Shown: positions 6,584 to 14,154 of the stretch, in pieces | Position numbering within the stretch: the first letter of the stretch is position 1 | Layout of the letters: each line of letters begins with the position of its first letter | Position numbers and translations under genes: made by a program | Assembly (NCBI GenBank): GCA_039024375.1 | Contig: JBCCQK010000051.1 | Coordinates: forward strand, 1 to 26,395 | Length of the DNA: 26,395 nt | Direction of reading: 5' to 3' | From: JAFMDF01 sp039024375 | Lineage (GTDB): Bacteria; Bacteroidota; Bacteroidia; Chitinophagales; Saprospiraceae | The notes under the pieces: generated by a model | Database searches by the model: none | What the model saw: the letters and a program-made list of their open reading frames with translations, nothing else | Told to the model about the DNA's origin: nothing

Positions 6584-7796
6584 ATGCTCCTAGCCGCAGG
6601 AATCGACCCGAACCTCACCTATTTTTTCCTCATCGGAGGTGCTATTTTTAGCCTGTGCTTACTGTTGCGGTTTCTTCGCCAGCCTTACGCCGTTGCTTAT
6701 ATTTTAGCGGGCGTTATGCTGGGCGAAGACGGATTTCAATTGCTCAACGACCGAGCCATCATTAGTTCAATGGGCGAATTTGGCCTCATCCTATTGCTTT
6801 TTTTCATTGGAATGGAAATCAGTTTGCCCGACTTGCTGAAAAATTGGAAAATTCCCGCTTTTGGTACACTTTTTCAAATTGGCGGCAGCATTTTAGCGGT
6901 TCTTTTGGTGGGTCAATTATTGGACTGGCCGCCTGCTCGCATCATTATCACTGGTTTTATTATTAGTTTGAGCAGTTCGGCGGTCGTTATTAAAATTTTA
7001 CAGGATAACTACGAAACGCAGACTGCCATTGGCCAAAACGTTATCAGTATTCTATTGATGCAGGACATCTTGATTGTACCGATGCTCATCGTAGCGGGGT
7101 ACTTGGGTGGACAATCTCCCACGACGGGACAATTGATACTGCAACTGGTCGGCGGGCTACTTATCATCGGCATACTACTTTGGGTCGCCAAAAAACAGAC
7201 TATTGAATTACCTTTCAGTAAGGTTGTCGAGCAAGACCACGAACTGCAGGTTTTTGTAGCCTTTCTTATTTGCTTTGGCTTTGCCGTGTTGACAGCATTT
7301 TTGGGGCTATCGGCTGCCTTGGGTGCGTTTGTGGGCGGTATTGTGGTACACGCTGCGCAGTCCGCCAAGTGGTTTCATGATAGTCTGCACGCCTTTCGAG
7401 TGGTTTTTGTAGCGATTTTCTTTTTATCCATCGGCATGCTCATCGACCTAGACTTTTTGAAAGCCAACTGGCCCGTAGTTGCCAATCTAGTCGCCACCGT
7501 TCTTTTGACGAACCATCTTATTAATAGCCTATATCTTAAGATACTTTGGTAATGACTGGAAGGAAAGTCTTTATGGCGGTGCTCTACTCGCCCAGATTGG
7601 TGAACTTAGCTTTATTCTCATTGCACTCGCTTTCGCCAACCAAATAATCGACGACTACGCTTACCAATTAACCATTTTAGTGATTGCACTAACGCTGTTA
7701 ATCAGTCCTTTTTGGATTGCTATGACTAAAGTGATTGTCAACAAAACGCATCCAATCCTATCAGATATCCAACTACCATTTAGAACGTCAGATTAA
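6584..7796 (+). pseudogene. CPA2/Kef-type cation:proton antiporter, interrupted by a +1 frameshift
   Basis: Membrane antiporter of the monovalent cation:proton antiporter-2 family, which exchanges K+ or Na+ for H+. The first part (6584-7552) encodes about 322 residues with some ten hydrophobic helices and family motifs: YILAGVMLGEDGFQLL, FFIGMEISLPDLL, SSSAVVIKIL, LLMQDILIVPML and GLSAALGAFVGGIV. It ends at a TAA at 7550-7552. One extra base near 7531-7534 shifts the frame. The remaining sequence to 7796 reads on as LRYFGNDWKESLYGGALLAQIGE, shown here only in part: LAQIGELSFILIALAF is a hallmark of the last helices. Joined, the product is 403 residues, the normal length of the membrane core without a TrkA-N domain. 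The start at 6584 (MLLAAGIDPN) is chosen over 6500. It may be a real mutation or an assembly error. Confidence 0.8.
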
Positions 7797-9052
7797 GCCA
7801 TCCGACTCAACTCAATAACCGTAATCTCAGGCCACATCCCAATTCTTCCCGGAAAAGCCAAAAATCCAAACCCTCGATTGACGTACAAATACTGCTTGGC
7901 TTCTTCGTACAATCCCATCCATTTATCGTAGCGGTATTGCGCAGGCGACCATTTGAAACCGGGCATGTTGATACCAAATTGGAAGCCGTGCGTATGGCCA
8001 CTCAAAGTCAAGTGGACGTGTTTTTCGTGCAGCAGCACCTTATCGTCCCAATGCGTCGGGTCGTGGGACAAGAGTACACAGAAGTCGTCTGAGTTGGTAT
8101 CTTTCAAGGCTTGGTCTAAATCACCTTTTTTGGGAAACCAACGACCTCTTCCCCAATTTTCAACACCCAATAGACAAATGCGCTCTCCCTCTTTTTCGAT
8201 GACCGAATGAGCATTATTAAGTAATTGAAAACCCATCGCTCGGTATTTCTTTTTGAAATCCGTCCAATAATTGGCTTCCGCTTCGGCATCATTGGGTACT
8301 CCGTAATAATCATGGTTCCCCAAAACAGCAAACTTCCCGTGTCGAGCTTCCATTTTTTGAAAAACGTCGATGTAGTCGTCCACTTCGTTTTTGTCCGAAT
8401 TGACTAAATCTCCCGTGAAAACCACGAGGTCGGCTTCCTGTTCGTTAATCATTCGAACTCCTTTTTCTACACTGCTAATACTATCCAAACTTCCCGCATG
8501 GATGTCCGAAATTTGCACAATTTTGAAGCCTTCAAAAGCGGCGGGTAGGTCCGTAAAGGCTAGTTTCACTTTGTTGACCGTATAAGCGTATTTTCCTTTC
8601 GTGATGCCATATAGCATCGTCGAAAAAGGGATAGCTGCTAATCCCGTTGCCGCTAAAGTCAAAAAACGACGACGACTGGGAAACGTCGCTTGATTTTCGG
8701 GAAAATCTCGGTCGGAAAAGAAGGTGTAAAAAAACCGCCCCAAGCCGTATAAAAATCGGCCAATATCTTGGGCAAAAAGGAAAAGTACAAAGACTAATTT
8801 TGAGGCAATAGCGGTCAATACAATCCCCAAATGCAGATTCCCATCCGTTCGACTGAAAAATCCACCGCCCGTGAAGGCACCGTGGAACCGATAGAAACTG
8901 TAATAGACCAAGACACTTATTAGCCAGTAAGTAATCGAGAAAAGCCAGCAATTCCGCTTACTATCAAATAGCGATTTGAGTCCAAAAAAGGTATAAATAT
9001 CCAAGAAGATATAAAACAGGCAAATATTGTAGAAGGTGGACAGTCGGGACAT
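7793..9052 (-). CDS. Membrane-anchored metallophosphoesterase (calcineurin-like)
   Basis: Predicted metal-dependent phosphoesterase whose catalytic domain probably faces the periplasm. Of 419 residues, the first about 110 contain three or four hydrophobic helices. A basic stretch SRRRFLTLAATGLAA (about 126-140) and a further hydrophobic segment follow, then the catalytic domain. All metal-binding motifs of the family are present: D183-I-H185, G214-D-L, GNHD at 245-248, S329-H330 and GHTHG at 352-356. The layout resembles YkuE/YaeI-like enzymes, some of which act on UDP-diacylglucosamine or lipid substrates; the actual substrate here is unknown. The gene is convergent with the antiporter, and both stop codons share the same TTAA at 7793-7796. 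No operon partner is visible. Confidence 0.88.
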   Translation of the reverse strand: MSRLSTFYNICLFYIFLDIYTFFGLKSLFDSKRNCWLFSITYWLISVLVYYSFYRFHGAFTGGGFFSRTDGNLHLGIVLTAIASKLVFVLFLFAQDIGRFLYGLGRFFYTFFSDRDFPENQATFPSRRRFLTLAATGLAAIPFSTMLYGITKGKYAYTVNKVKLAFTDLPAAFEGFKIVQISDIHAGSLDSISSVEKGVRMINEQEADLVVFTGDLVNSDKNEVDDYIDVFQKMEARHGKFAVLGNHDYYGVPNDAEAEANYWTDFKKKYRAMGFQLLNNAHSVIEKEGERICLLGVENWGRGRWFPKKGDLDQALKDTNSDDFCVLLSHDPTHWDDKVLLHEKHVHLTLSGHTHGFQFGINMPGFKWSPAQYRYDKWMGLYEEAKQYLYVNRGFGFLAFPGRIGMWPEITVIELSRMA

Positions 9053-9091
9053 TAGGTGATTAATTTTAGATATTTGGTGATAGACTCTACT

Positions 9092-9106
9092 CTAAATTCG
9101 ATTTAG
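9092..9106. terminator. Short hairpin downstream of the LysR gene
   Basis: CTAAAT and ATTTAG form a perfect six-bp stem around a three-base loop (TCG), about 65 bases past the stop codon of the leftward LysR gene. There is no strong T-run. The surrounding 9053-9088 shows a faint 7-bp rhythm (TTAGGTG, then TTTGGTG 21 bases later). Weak evidence only. Confidence 0.25.
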
Positions 9107-9169
9107 TAGTTCCAGCTCTTCAAGTGCAGGAACCACTTTACGTACGAAAAATTTCAAGATAAATATTAA

Positions 9170-10096
9170 CTAGGCGACGATTTCTTCTTTCGAAAAATAA
9201 ACCCGACTAATTTGTTTTTTGTTTTCTCGGATGTAATTTATCAGCGCTTGATTGGCGGGCGATAATTTCTTACCACTACCGTACACCAAATTCCATTGGG
9301 TCTTGATGGGTAAACCCTTTATGGCGACTAATTTTAACTTTTTAAGGGCCAATTCGCTTTGAATACCAATGATAGGCATAATTGATAAGCCTAAACCAGC
9401 GATAACAGCTTGTTTGACAGCTTCGTTAGATTGCAACTCCATACTTCGCTTTACTTGCACTTGATTTTGATTGAGAAAACTTTGCATGACGTTCCGCGTC
9501 GCCGAACCATTCTCCCGAAAAATAAGCGGATAATCGCTCAAGGTCTTAGCCATCATTTTTCCTCCTAATTTGGGATAATTAGTCGCACCAACTAATTGTA
9601 GTTCATTCTGAATGAGCGGAACCGTCTCCAAAGCCATGTTCTGCGGAAGAATCGATACTAAGGCAAAATCGACCGAATTTTCCTGCAAACTTTCTACTAC
9701 TTTCATCTTATTCGTCACCGAAATAGAAACGTTCACGCCAGCGTGCTGCCGCATAAAATCGGTCAAGAAATAGGGCAAAACGTACTTTCCCGTAGAAGCC
9801 GAAGCGATGCGAATATTCCCCGTTAGAACGCCTCGATAGTGGTCGGTTGCAGTTTCAATTTTATCGACTTTATCCAATATTTCCCTAGCCAGCCGATAGA
9901 TTTCTTTGCCAAAATCCGTGACGTAAAGCTGCCGTCCAATGACTTCCGTCAAAGGAATTTCGAACTCATTTTGCAGTTTTTTTAACTGAAGAGAAACCGC
10001 AGGCTGGGTCAAATATAACGCTTCCGAAGCCTTCGTAATACTCTGACAATCACATACTTTAGCAAAAATTCGCAGTTGATGCAAGGTGTAGTTCAT
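9170..10096 (-). CDS. LysR-family transcriptional regulator, probably controls sbtA
   Basis: LysR-type regulator of 308 residues, the standard size. A winged helix-turn-helix occupies about 1-60, with the recognition region SITKASEALYLTQPAVSLQL (18-37). A linker helix and a periplasmic-binding-like effector domain follow (about 90-295), starting GNIRIASASTGKYVLPYFL. It resembles the CbbR/CmpR/CysB branch, whose members sense carbon-related metabolites; that subgroup call is only by general resemblance. It is transcribed away from sbtA with 425 bases between starts. LysR regulators usually control the divergent gene, so bicarbonate uptake is its likely target. A T/A-rich stretch just upstream (10115-10142, with ATAAAAAGTATAAATT) could hold a T-N11-A operator. 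Confidence 0.9.
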   Translation of the reverse strand: MNYTLHQLRIFAKVCDCQSITKASEALYLTQPAVSLQLKKLQNEFEIPLTEVIGRQLYVTDFGKEIYRLAREILDKVDKIETATDHYRGVLTGNIRIASASTGKYVLPYFLTDFMRQHAGVNVSISVTNKMKVVESLQENSVDFALVSILPQNMALETVPLIQNELQLVGATNYPKLGGKMMAKTLSDYPLIFRENGSATRNVMQSFLNQNQVQVKRSMELQSNEAVKQAVIAGLGLSIMPIIGIQSELALKKLKLVAIKGLPIKTQWNLVYGSGKKLSPANQALINYIRENKKQISRVYFSKEEIVA

Positions 10097-10254
10097 AAAG
10101 GTTTATTAATGCAGTCTATAAAAAGTATAAATTTTTACTAATACCCAAAAAGATAGACATTTGCGCCGTCAAATAGTTTAGGAGAAACTTCATAAGATAG
10201 AAGATTTTTCTGAGCCAGTATCAAAATTATTAACCTAAAAAGAGTTCAGATATC

Positions 10255-10517
10255 ATGGTTTTAAAACTATCAAAGACTTGCTTACACAGTACAGTTGACA
10301 ATAAACAACGAGCGTACACCGAGAGCGAACTGAAAGATTAGACCCTCCAATTGGTGGAAAAAACGAGAATCTATCTAGAGAAAGTCAGTCATTGAGAAAA
10401 CGGCGTGTTTTCTATGAAACCGTCACCTAATATAAAGTTACTCAGCTTAATGCTGCGTGCGAAAAAACGGGTTTAGACATCAAATACACTAACAAAACTA
10501 TCATCGAAATCTGCTAA
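10255..10517 (+). pseudogene. Decayed small reading frame immediately before sbtA
   Basis: From an ATG at 10255 a frame with protein-like composition runs rightward. It is broken by TAG (10339), TGA (10393), one frameshift near 10400 and TAA (10428). It then resumes as LNAACEKTGLDIKYTNKTI and ends with TAA at 10515-10517, four bases before the sbtA ATG. Repaired, it would be about 86 residues, including a predicted helical part (QLVEKTRIYLEKVSH). I do not recognise the family. SbtA is often paired with a small PII-like protein (SbtB), but there is no motif here to claim that. It could also be a chance open stretch; confidence is low. Confidence 0.3.
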
Positions 10518-10521
10518 GTGC

Positions 10522-11499
10522 ATGAGTCATTTACTTGAAAACGTTACAAATCCAGCCTTACTTTTTTTCATTTTGGGAATTTTAGCGGTTCGTTTTCGCA
10601 ACGATTTAGCCATCCCCGAAGGTTCCTCCAAATTTATTTCCATTTACTTGCTACTGTGCATCGGCTTCAAAGGAGGCAATGAGTTATCGCATAGTACCTT
10701 CGATTCGGAGATAGCAGGGAGTTTGTTATTAGGATTAGCATTGGCAAGCCTAGTACCATTACTTGCTTTCTTTTTGCTACGACGCAAAGTAGGCGTCAAA
10801 AATGCGGGAGCCATCGCTGCTTCTTATGGTTCCGTTAGCGCCGTCACCTTTGTCACGGCCATCTCCTTCTTGGATTTTGAAAACGTTGCATTCGACGGAC
10901 ACATGATTGCGGTCATGGCCATCATGGAAGCCCCTGCTATTGTCGTCGGCATTTTGTTGATACAGATGTTCAGCATGGAAAGCAAGCGTCAATTGGACAA
11001 AAGTGCCATAAAAAGCGTACTGAATCACTCGGTGAACAATGCAAGCGTCTTTCTAATCATGGGAAGTCTTTTGATTGGCTACCTAGCAAGCGACCAACAG
11101 GCGGAAGGCATCAAACCTTTTACAACGGATATTTTCAAGGGCTTTTTGGCCGTATTCTTACTAGACATGGGTATTCGAGCGGGTCGGCAAATAGGCGCCA
11201 TGAGAGAGCATGGACGCTACGTAATCCTATTTGCCAGCATTATTCCTTTTGTCAACGGATTAATCGCCTTAGGATTGGCTTCTTTACTCACCGATTCGGT
11301 AGGAAATATGCTTTTATTTAGCATTTTAGGAGCAGGTGCTTCTTACATCGCCGTACCCGCAGCCTTCAAAAATGCGGTACCAGAGGCCAATCCTGGCTTA
11401 TACTTGCCAATGGCTTTGGGAATTACTTTTCCCATCAATGTCATCATTGGTATTCCGTTTTACTACTACATTATCAATAGTTGGACCTTGGTTGCTTAG
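10522..11499 (+). CDS. sbtA: Sodium-dependent bicarbonate transporter, SbtA family
   Basis: Inner-membrane protein of 325 residues with about ten hydrophobic helices in two inverted halves. It resembles the SbtA/DUF897 Na+/HCO3- symporter family first known from cyanobacteria. Recognisable stretches are NPALLFFILGILAVRFRNDL near the N-terminus, GFKGGNELSHS, SYGSVSAVTFVTA (about 93-105) and GAGASYIAVPAAFKNAVPEA near the C-terminus. It is shorter than cyanobacterial SbtA (about 370), mainly because the central cytoplasmic loop is short. The likely role is supplying bicarbonate to carboxylases, in a presumed heterotroph. A LysR gene is divergent, and a small membrane protein gene lies 133 bp downstream. 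No intact SbtB-like gene is present in the window. Confidence 0.9.
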   Translation: MSHLLENVTNPALLFFILGILAVRFRNDLAIPEGSSKFISIYLLLCIGFKGGNELSHSTFDSEIAGSLLLGLALASLVPLLAFFLLRRKVGVKNAGAIAASYGSVSAVTFVTAISFLDFENVAFDGHMIAVMAIMEAPAIVVGILLIQMFSMESKRQLDKSAIKSVLNHSVNNASVFLIMGSLLIGYLASDQQAEGIKPFTTDIFKGFLAVFLLDMGIRAGRQIGAMREHGRYVILFASIIPFVNGLIALGLASLLTDSVGNMLLFSILGAGASYIAVPAAFKNAVPEANPGLYLPMALGITFPINVIIGIPFYYYIINSWTLVA

Positions 11500-11501
11500 T
11501 C

Positions 11502-11578
11502 TAGTTATTTGTAATTAGTTGATTGGTGATTAGTTAGCTACCGGCCCACGGTTGATGGTAAACGGTTCACGGTCAGAA
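11502..11578. repeat. Eleven-unit heptad-phased repeat after sbtA
   Basis: Eleven 7-bp units follow two bases after the sbtA TAG stop. The first five are TAG/TTA-rich (TAGTTAT at 11502-11508, TAGTTGA at 11516-11522). The last five carry a G-TNNACG pattern (GTAAACG at 11558-11564, GTTCACG at 11565-11571). The phase is unbroken throughout. The CGG-type half resembles the tract at 18314-18348. No coding sequence is seen between here and 11632. Confidence 0.65.
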
Positions 11579-11632
11579 CAAAGTATCGCTTTCTAACCAT
11601 TAACCACAACTTGAATTATTAATCTAAAAATT

Positions 11633-11803
11633 ATGGAATATATTCTTCAATTATTTTCGAATGGCTATTCGGATATGACGCTTTACGAAGTGCTTGGCAA
11701 TAAACTATTGTCTTGTGTATGGGTGGTAGGTCTAGTCATCTTAATGTCTAAAACAAATACCTCACAAAGAGCGACCTCTTCGACGGAGGCATTAACGCGA
11801 TGA
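11633..11803 (+). CDS. Small single-pass membrane protein downstream of sbtA
   Basis: A 56-residue reading frame from ATG 11633 to TGA 11801-11803. The N-terminal half (MEYILQLFSNGYSDMTLYEV) is mildly amphipathic. One hydrophobic helix follows, around LLSCVWVVGLVILM (29-42), then a polar Thr/Ser-rich tail ending STEALTR. No known motif is recognised. It is on the sbtA strand, 133 bp downstream, separated by a heptad tract, so it could be an accessory subunit or an independent small protein. The TGA is directly followed by a dispersed repeat that also follows the TGA of rsmH. This supports the frame being a real gene end. Confidence 0.55.
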   Translation: MEYILQLFSNGYSDMTLYEVLGNKLLSCVWVVGLVILMSKTNTSQRATSSTEALTR

Positions 11804-11845
11804 GAAGTCAGAAGTCAGAACACCCGTACGGGCTGTCAGAAGGCA
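11804..11845 (+). repeat. 42-bp heptad repeat, second copy of the rsmH 3' element
   Basis: Six heptads start directly after the TGA of the small membrane protein gene: GAAGTCA twice at 11804-11817, then a unit leading into the palindrome CCCGTACGGG (11823-11832), and two more GAAGTCA-like units. It is homologous and co-linear with the minus-strand copy at 3063-3104. Confidence 0.75.
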
Positions 11846-11953
11846 GATTTTCAGCGATTTAATTTGATAATCAAATACTTACACCTAACAATCCAACTTC
11901 TGACAGTTTATGTAATAAACGACACACTCATTTAATTTTCAAAATCCCCCCTA

Positions 11954-12020
11954 AATAGGATTTAATCTGCTGCCTTAGTTTATGATAGATAGCTGTTTTT
12001 GGTGGCAGATTAATCCTATT
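11954..12020 (-). terminator. Inverted repeat that includes the stop codon of the serine hydrolase
   Basis: The left arm 11954-11974 (AATAGGATTTAATCTGCTGCC) is one base too long to quote as a match string, but it pairs with 12001-12020, whose reverse complement reads AATAGGATTAATCTGCCACC. One inserted base and a few mismatches separate them. On the minus strand the TAG stop (12018-12016) lies inside the first arm. The loop is 26 nt. No convincing T-run follows, so it may stabilise the mRNA end or be a mobile palindrome rather than a classic terminator. Confidence 0.45.
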
Positions 12021-13452
12021 CAAACGCACGAAGTACTTCCCGAGTCAAGTCCCAACGATTAAATCCTTGGCGGCCGTAGTCCAACCCTCTTCGAACAATC
12101 ACCAAATCATGAGAAGGAACAACAATCACGTACTGTCCCCGATTCCCCGCCGTGGAGTAGGCATCTTTGGGTACATCATTTCGGTCGTCGGGCACTAGCC
12201 ACCACTGACCACCATAAATATTTCCGATTTCAGCCGTCGAAGGAGCGGGCGTCCGAACAAATTTTATCCAATCTTCGGAAAGGAGTCGTTCCCCATTCCA
12301 AACACCATTTTGCTGATATAACAAACCAAATCGGGCCAAATCCCTGGCATTGGTATAAACTTGACTGCTCAGAATAAAATCGCCAAAACGGTCGGTACTC
12401 AATAAGGTATTGCGCATTCCAATTTTATCCAATAGCGCTTTTCGAGGAAACTCCAAGTAGGTCTGAGCGTCTCCGCCCAGTGCCTTTTTCATCGCCCAAA
12501 CGGCTAGAATTGTATCGTAATTTTCGTAGTCCCAATACGTTCCAGGCTTACGAATCAATCCTCGGTTCAAAGCACCTTTCACCGAACTTGCCCCCGCCCA
12601 ATAGGCCAAACCAGAACCCGTTGCGTACTCCGCCCGTCGAACGTGACTATCTACATTATACAATCCACTTGACATATTTAACAGATGCCGTAAGGTAACC
12701 GCATTGCGTGGGTCGTCGCTATTGGGAGATTTTATTTTGGGTAACCAATTGAAGTTCAAAGGCTCGTCGAGATGCATTTTTCCTTGGTCGGATAAAATCC
12801 CCATCAAAGTGACGGCAATACTCTTGGCCGTTGACCACGTTCTCGTTTTGGTGTCCTTCGTTATGCCATCGGCATAGCGTTCGTGAATGATTTTTCCTTT
12901 ATGAACAATCAATAAACTTAACGTTTGTTGCTCGGGGGTAGGTCGATTGAAGGCCCAATTAGACGCTGCTTCCAATGCCGAAACGTTTACTTCTTTGGGA
13001 ATAACGATTTCGGGCGTCAAATCACCGTCGGGCCAAGCAATTTCATCGGGATTTCCAGCTAAAGGGGCCAAAGTTTGAATGGGCAAATCGTCTATCACCT
13101 CAAAAGTTTGGTCGGGCGCCAACATCACACAGCCAATGCCTTCTCGAAATACAGCCCGCATCACGGGAACACCACCTGGTACGCCGATGGCCACCGTTTT
13201 GCGTTCGTAATCAATTTGGTAGTCACCTCCCTTGGCTGTTCCTATCGGCTGTGGCAAGTATTTTAATTCTTGGTCATACACTTGTTCCAACGTTCGATTG
13301 GACGTAAAAAGGCCATTACAGGTGAGAATCGCTTGAACCCCCTGCGAAATCATATCTTTATTAGCCCGAAAGTAATCGTAATTTTCGGCCTGTTGGGCAA
13401 GGGAAAGGGTAGCAATAAAAGAGAGGAATAAAACGGTTGATAGTCTTCGCAT
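12016..13452 (-). CDS. Secreted serine hydrolase, beta-lactamase-related (class C/NylB-like)
   Basis: Exported hydrolase of the serine beta-lactamase/DD-peptidase fold; the substrate is unknown. Of 478 residues, the first about 19 form a signal peptide (RRLSTVLFLSFIATLSLAQ). A conserved N-terminal extension follows, with cysteines at 45 and 108 that could pair. The catalytic domain has S207-T-A-K210 as the nucleophile motif and Y309-E-N311 as the second motif. The third element (about 433-440, TAGNRGQY) replaces the KTG of true beta-lactamases, as in esterase- and 6-aminohexanoate-dimer-hydrolase-like relatives. It is therefore probably an esterase or amidase rather than a resistance enzyme. 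It is transcribed leftward, 96 bases past the preceding gene's end, across a heptad palindrome. Confidence 0.88.
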   Translation of the reverse strand: MRRLSTVLFLSFIATLSLAQQAENYDYFRANKDMISQGVQAILTCNGLFTSNRTLEQVYDQELKYLPQPIGTAKGGDYQIDYERKTVAIGVPGGVPVMRAVFREGIGCVMLAPDQTFEVIDDLPIQTLAPLAGNPDEIAWPDGDLTPEIVIPKEVNVSALEAASNWAFNRPTPEQQTLSLLIVHKGKIIHERYADGITKDTKTRTWSTAKSIAVTLMGILSDQGKMHLDEPLNFNWLPKIKSPNSDDPRNAVTLRHLLNMSSGLYNVDSHVRRAEYATGSGLAYWAGASSVKGALNRGLIRKPGTYWDYENYDTILAVWAMKKALGGDAQTYLEFPRKALLDKIGMRNTLLSTDRFGDFILSSQVYTNARDLARFGLLYQQNGVWNGERLLSEDWIKFVRTPAPSTAEIGNIYGGQWWLVPDDRNDVPKDAYSTAGNRGQYVIVVPSHDLVIVRRGLDYGRQGFNRWDLTREVLRAFE

Positions 13453-13485
13453 GAAAATATTTTTAATGGAGAGGGTTAGTGATTT

Positions 13486-13551
13486 GTTATTCGTTATTCG
13501 TTACTAGTCCAGACGTTGACGGTCAACATCTGAACAAATAACAAATAACTA
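13486..13551. repeat. Nine-unit heptad palindrome ending at a stop codon
   Basis: The left arm has GTTATTC twice (13486-13499), the right arm CAAATAA twice (13535-13548), complementary in style. Between them CAGACGTTGAC and GTCAACATCTG (13510-13532) form an 11-bp stem with one mismatch around a single G. All units keep a 7-bp phase. On the minus strand, the right arm starts with the TAG stop (13551-13549) of the 199-residue gene. Confidence 0.75.
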
Positions 13552-14148
13552 CTCCTCCACAAAGTAAAGAAAACGTTCTCGAAATTCCGAGAATGGATAT
13601 ACCCATTCTTGGTCTCTCGGGTCAAAGTGAAAAATAGGTTTAATATTCGCCACTTCTTTGATTCGAATTTCTTCGCCAATTAGTCTATTAACGGCCCGAC
13701 TCATCGCCGTTATTTTATCGTCCATATCTAAGGTATCCAAATTGTCCGCCTTAATTTCAATCGTCACCCGATAATCGTCTTCTTCGATAAGTACAAACGA
13801 CCATTCGGAGGCATCAAACGTTTGTGGTACAATGAGATTATTGAGCATTTGAAATTGAAAGTCCCAATCTTTTTCGGCGGGTCGGCAATAGTAAAATTCC
13901 CAAAGAGGCAAGTTAGGCGCCGCTGCTACGATTTGCTTACTGAGCGCCAACAGTTTGGGGTCATTATTCGGAGAGAACGTAAATGAAAAAGATTTTTGCA
14001 AGCCAATGTCAATCCCCCAAGCGAATTTGCCGAAGCTTAATACTTGATTATCGAGCATCTCTTTGGCTTTTTCGGCAGTATGCTCGTTTCTAAAAACGGC
14101 TTCGTTGTGAGTGAACCACTGCCAGAAGTGGAGGATTTTTTGGTGCAT
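13549..14148 (-). CDS. Hypothetical protein of 199 residues, co-transcribed with argE
   Basis: I do not recognise a named family. The protein is cytoplasmic by appearance (no signal peptide or membrane helix), acidic and mixed alpha/beta. It has an aromatic-rich N-terminus (HFWQWFTHNEAVFRNE, about 7-22) and a tryptophan/tyrosine-rich middle (LWEFYYCRPAEKDWDFQF, about 101-118). The end has a lone FDPRDQEWVYPFSEFRERF segment (about 175-193). Proteins with similar N-terminal FW-W-F-NE motifs occur widely as uncharacterised conserved genes. It starts 6 bp after the argE stop on the same strand, so the two are almost certainly one transcript. That position does not establish a role in arginine synthesis. 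Confidence 0.8.
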   Translation of the reverse strand: MHQKILHFWQWFTHNEAVFRNEHTAEKAKEMLDNQVLSFGKFAWGIDIGLQKSFSFTFSPNNDPKLLALSKQIVAAAPNLPLWEFYYCRPAEKDWDFQFQMLNNLIVPQTFDASEWSFVLIEEDDYRVTIEIKADNLDTLDMDDKITAMSRAVNRLIGEEIRIKEVANIKPIFHFDPRDQEWVYPFSEFRERFLYFVEE

Positions 14149-14154
14149 AGGGTA

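Noticed and set aside
12016..13452. True class C beta-lactamase (resistance gene)
   Set aside because: It lacks the KTG motif, has a distinct N-terminal extension and fits the esterase/amidase relatives better.
13486..13551. Heptad tracts as CRISPR arrays
   Set aside because: Units are only 7 bp, directly adjacent, with no spacers, and no cas genes are in the window.
13494..13679. 61-codon minus-strand frame overlapping the 199-residue gene
   Set aside because: It overlaps the real gene in another frame and its end lies in the heptad palindrome.
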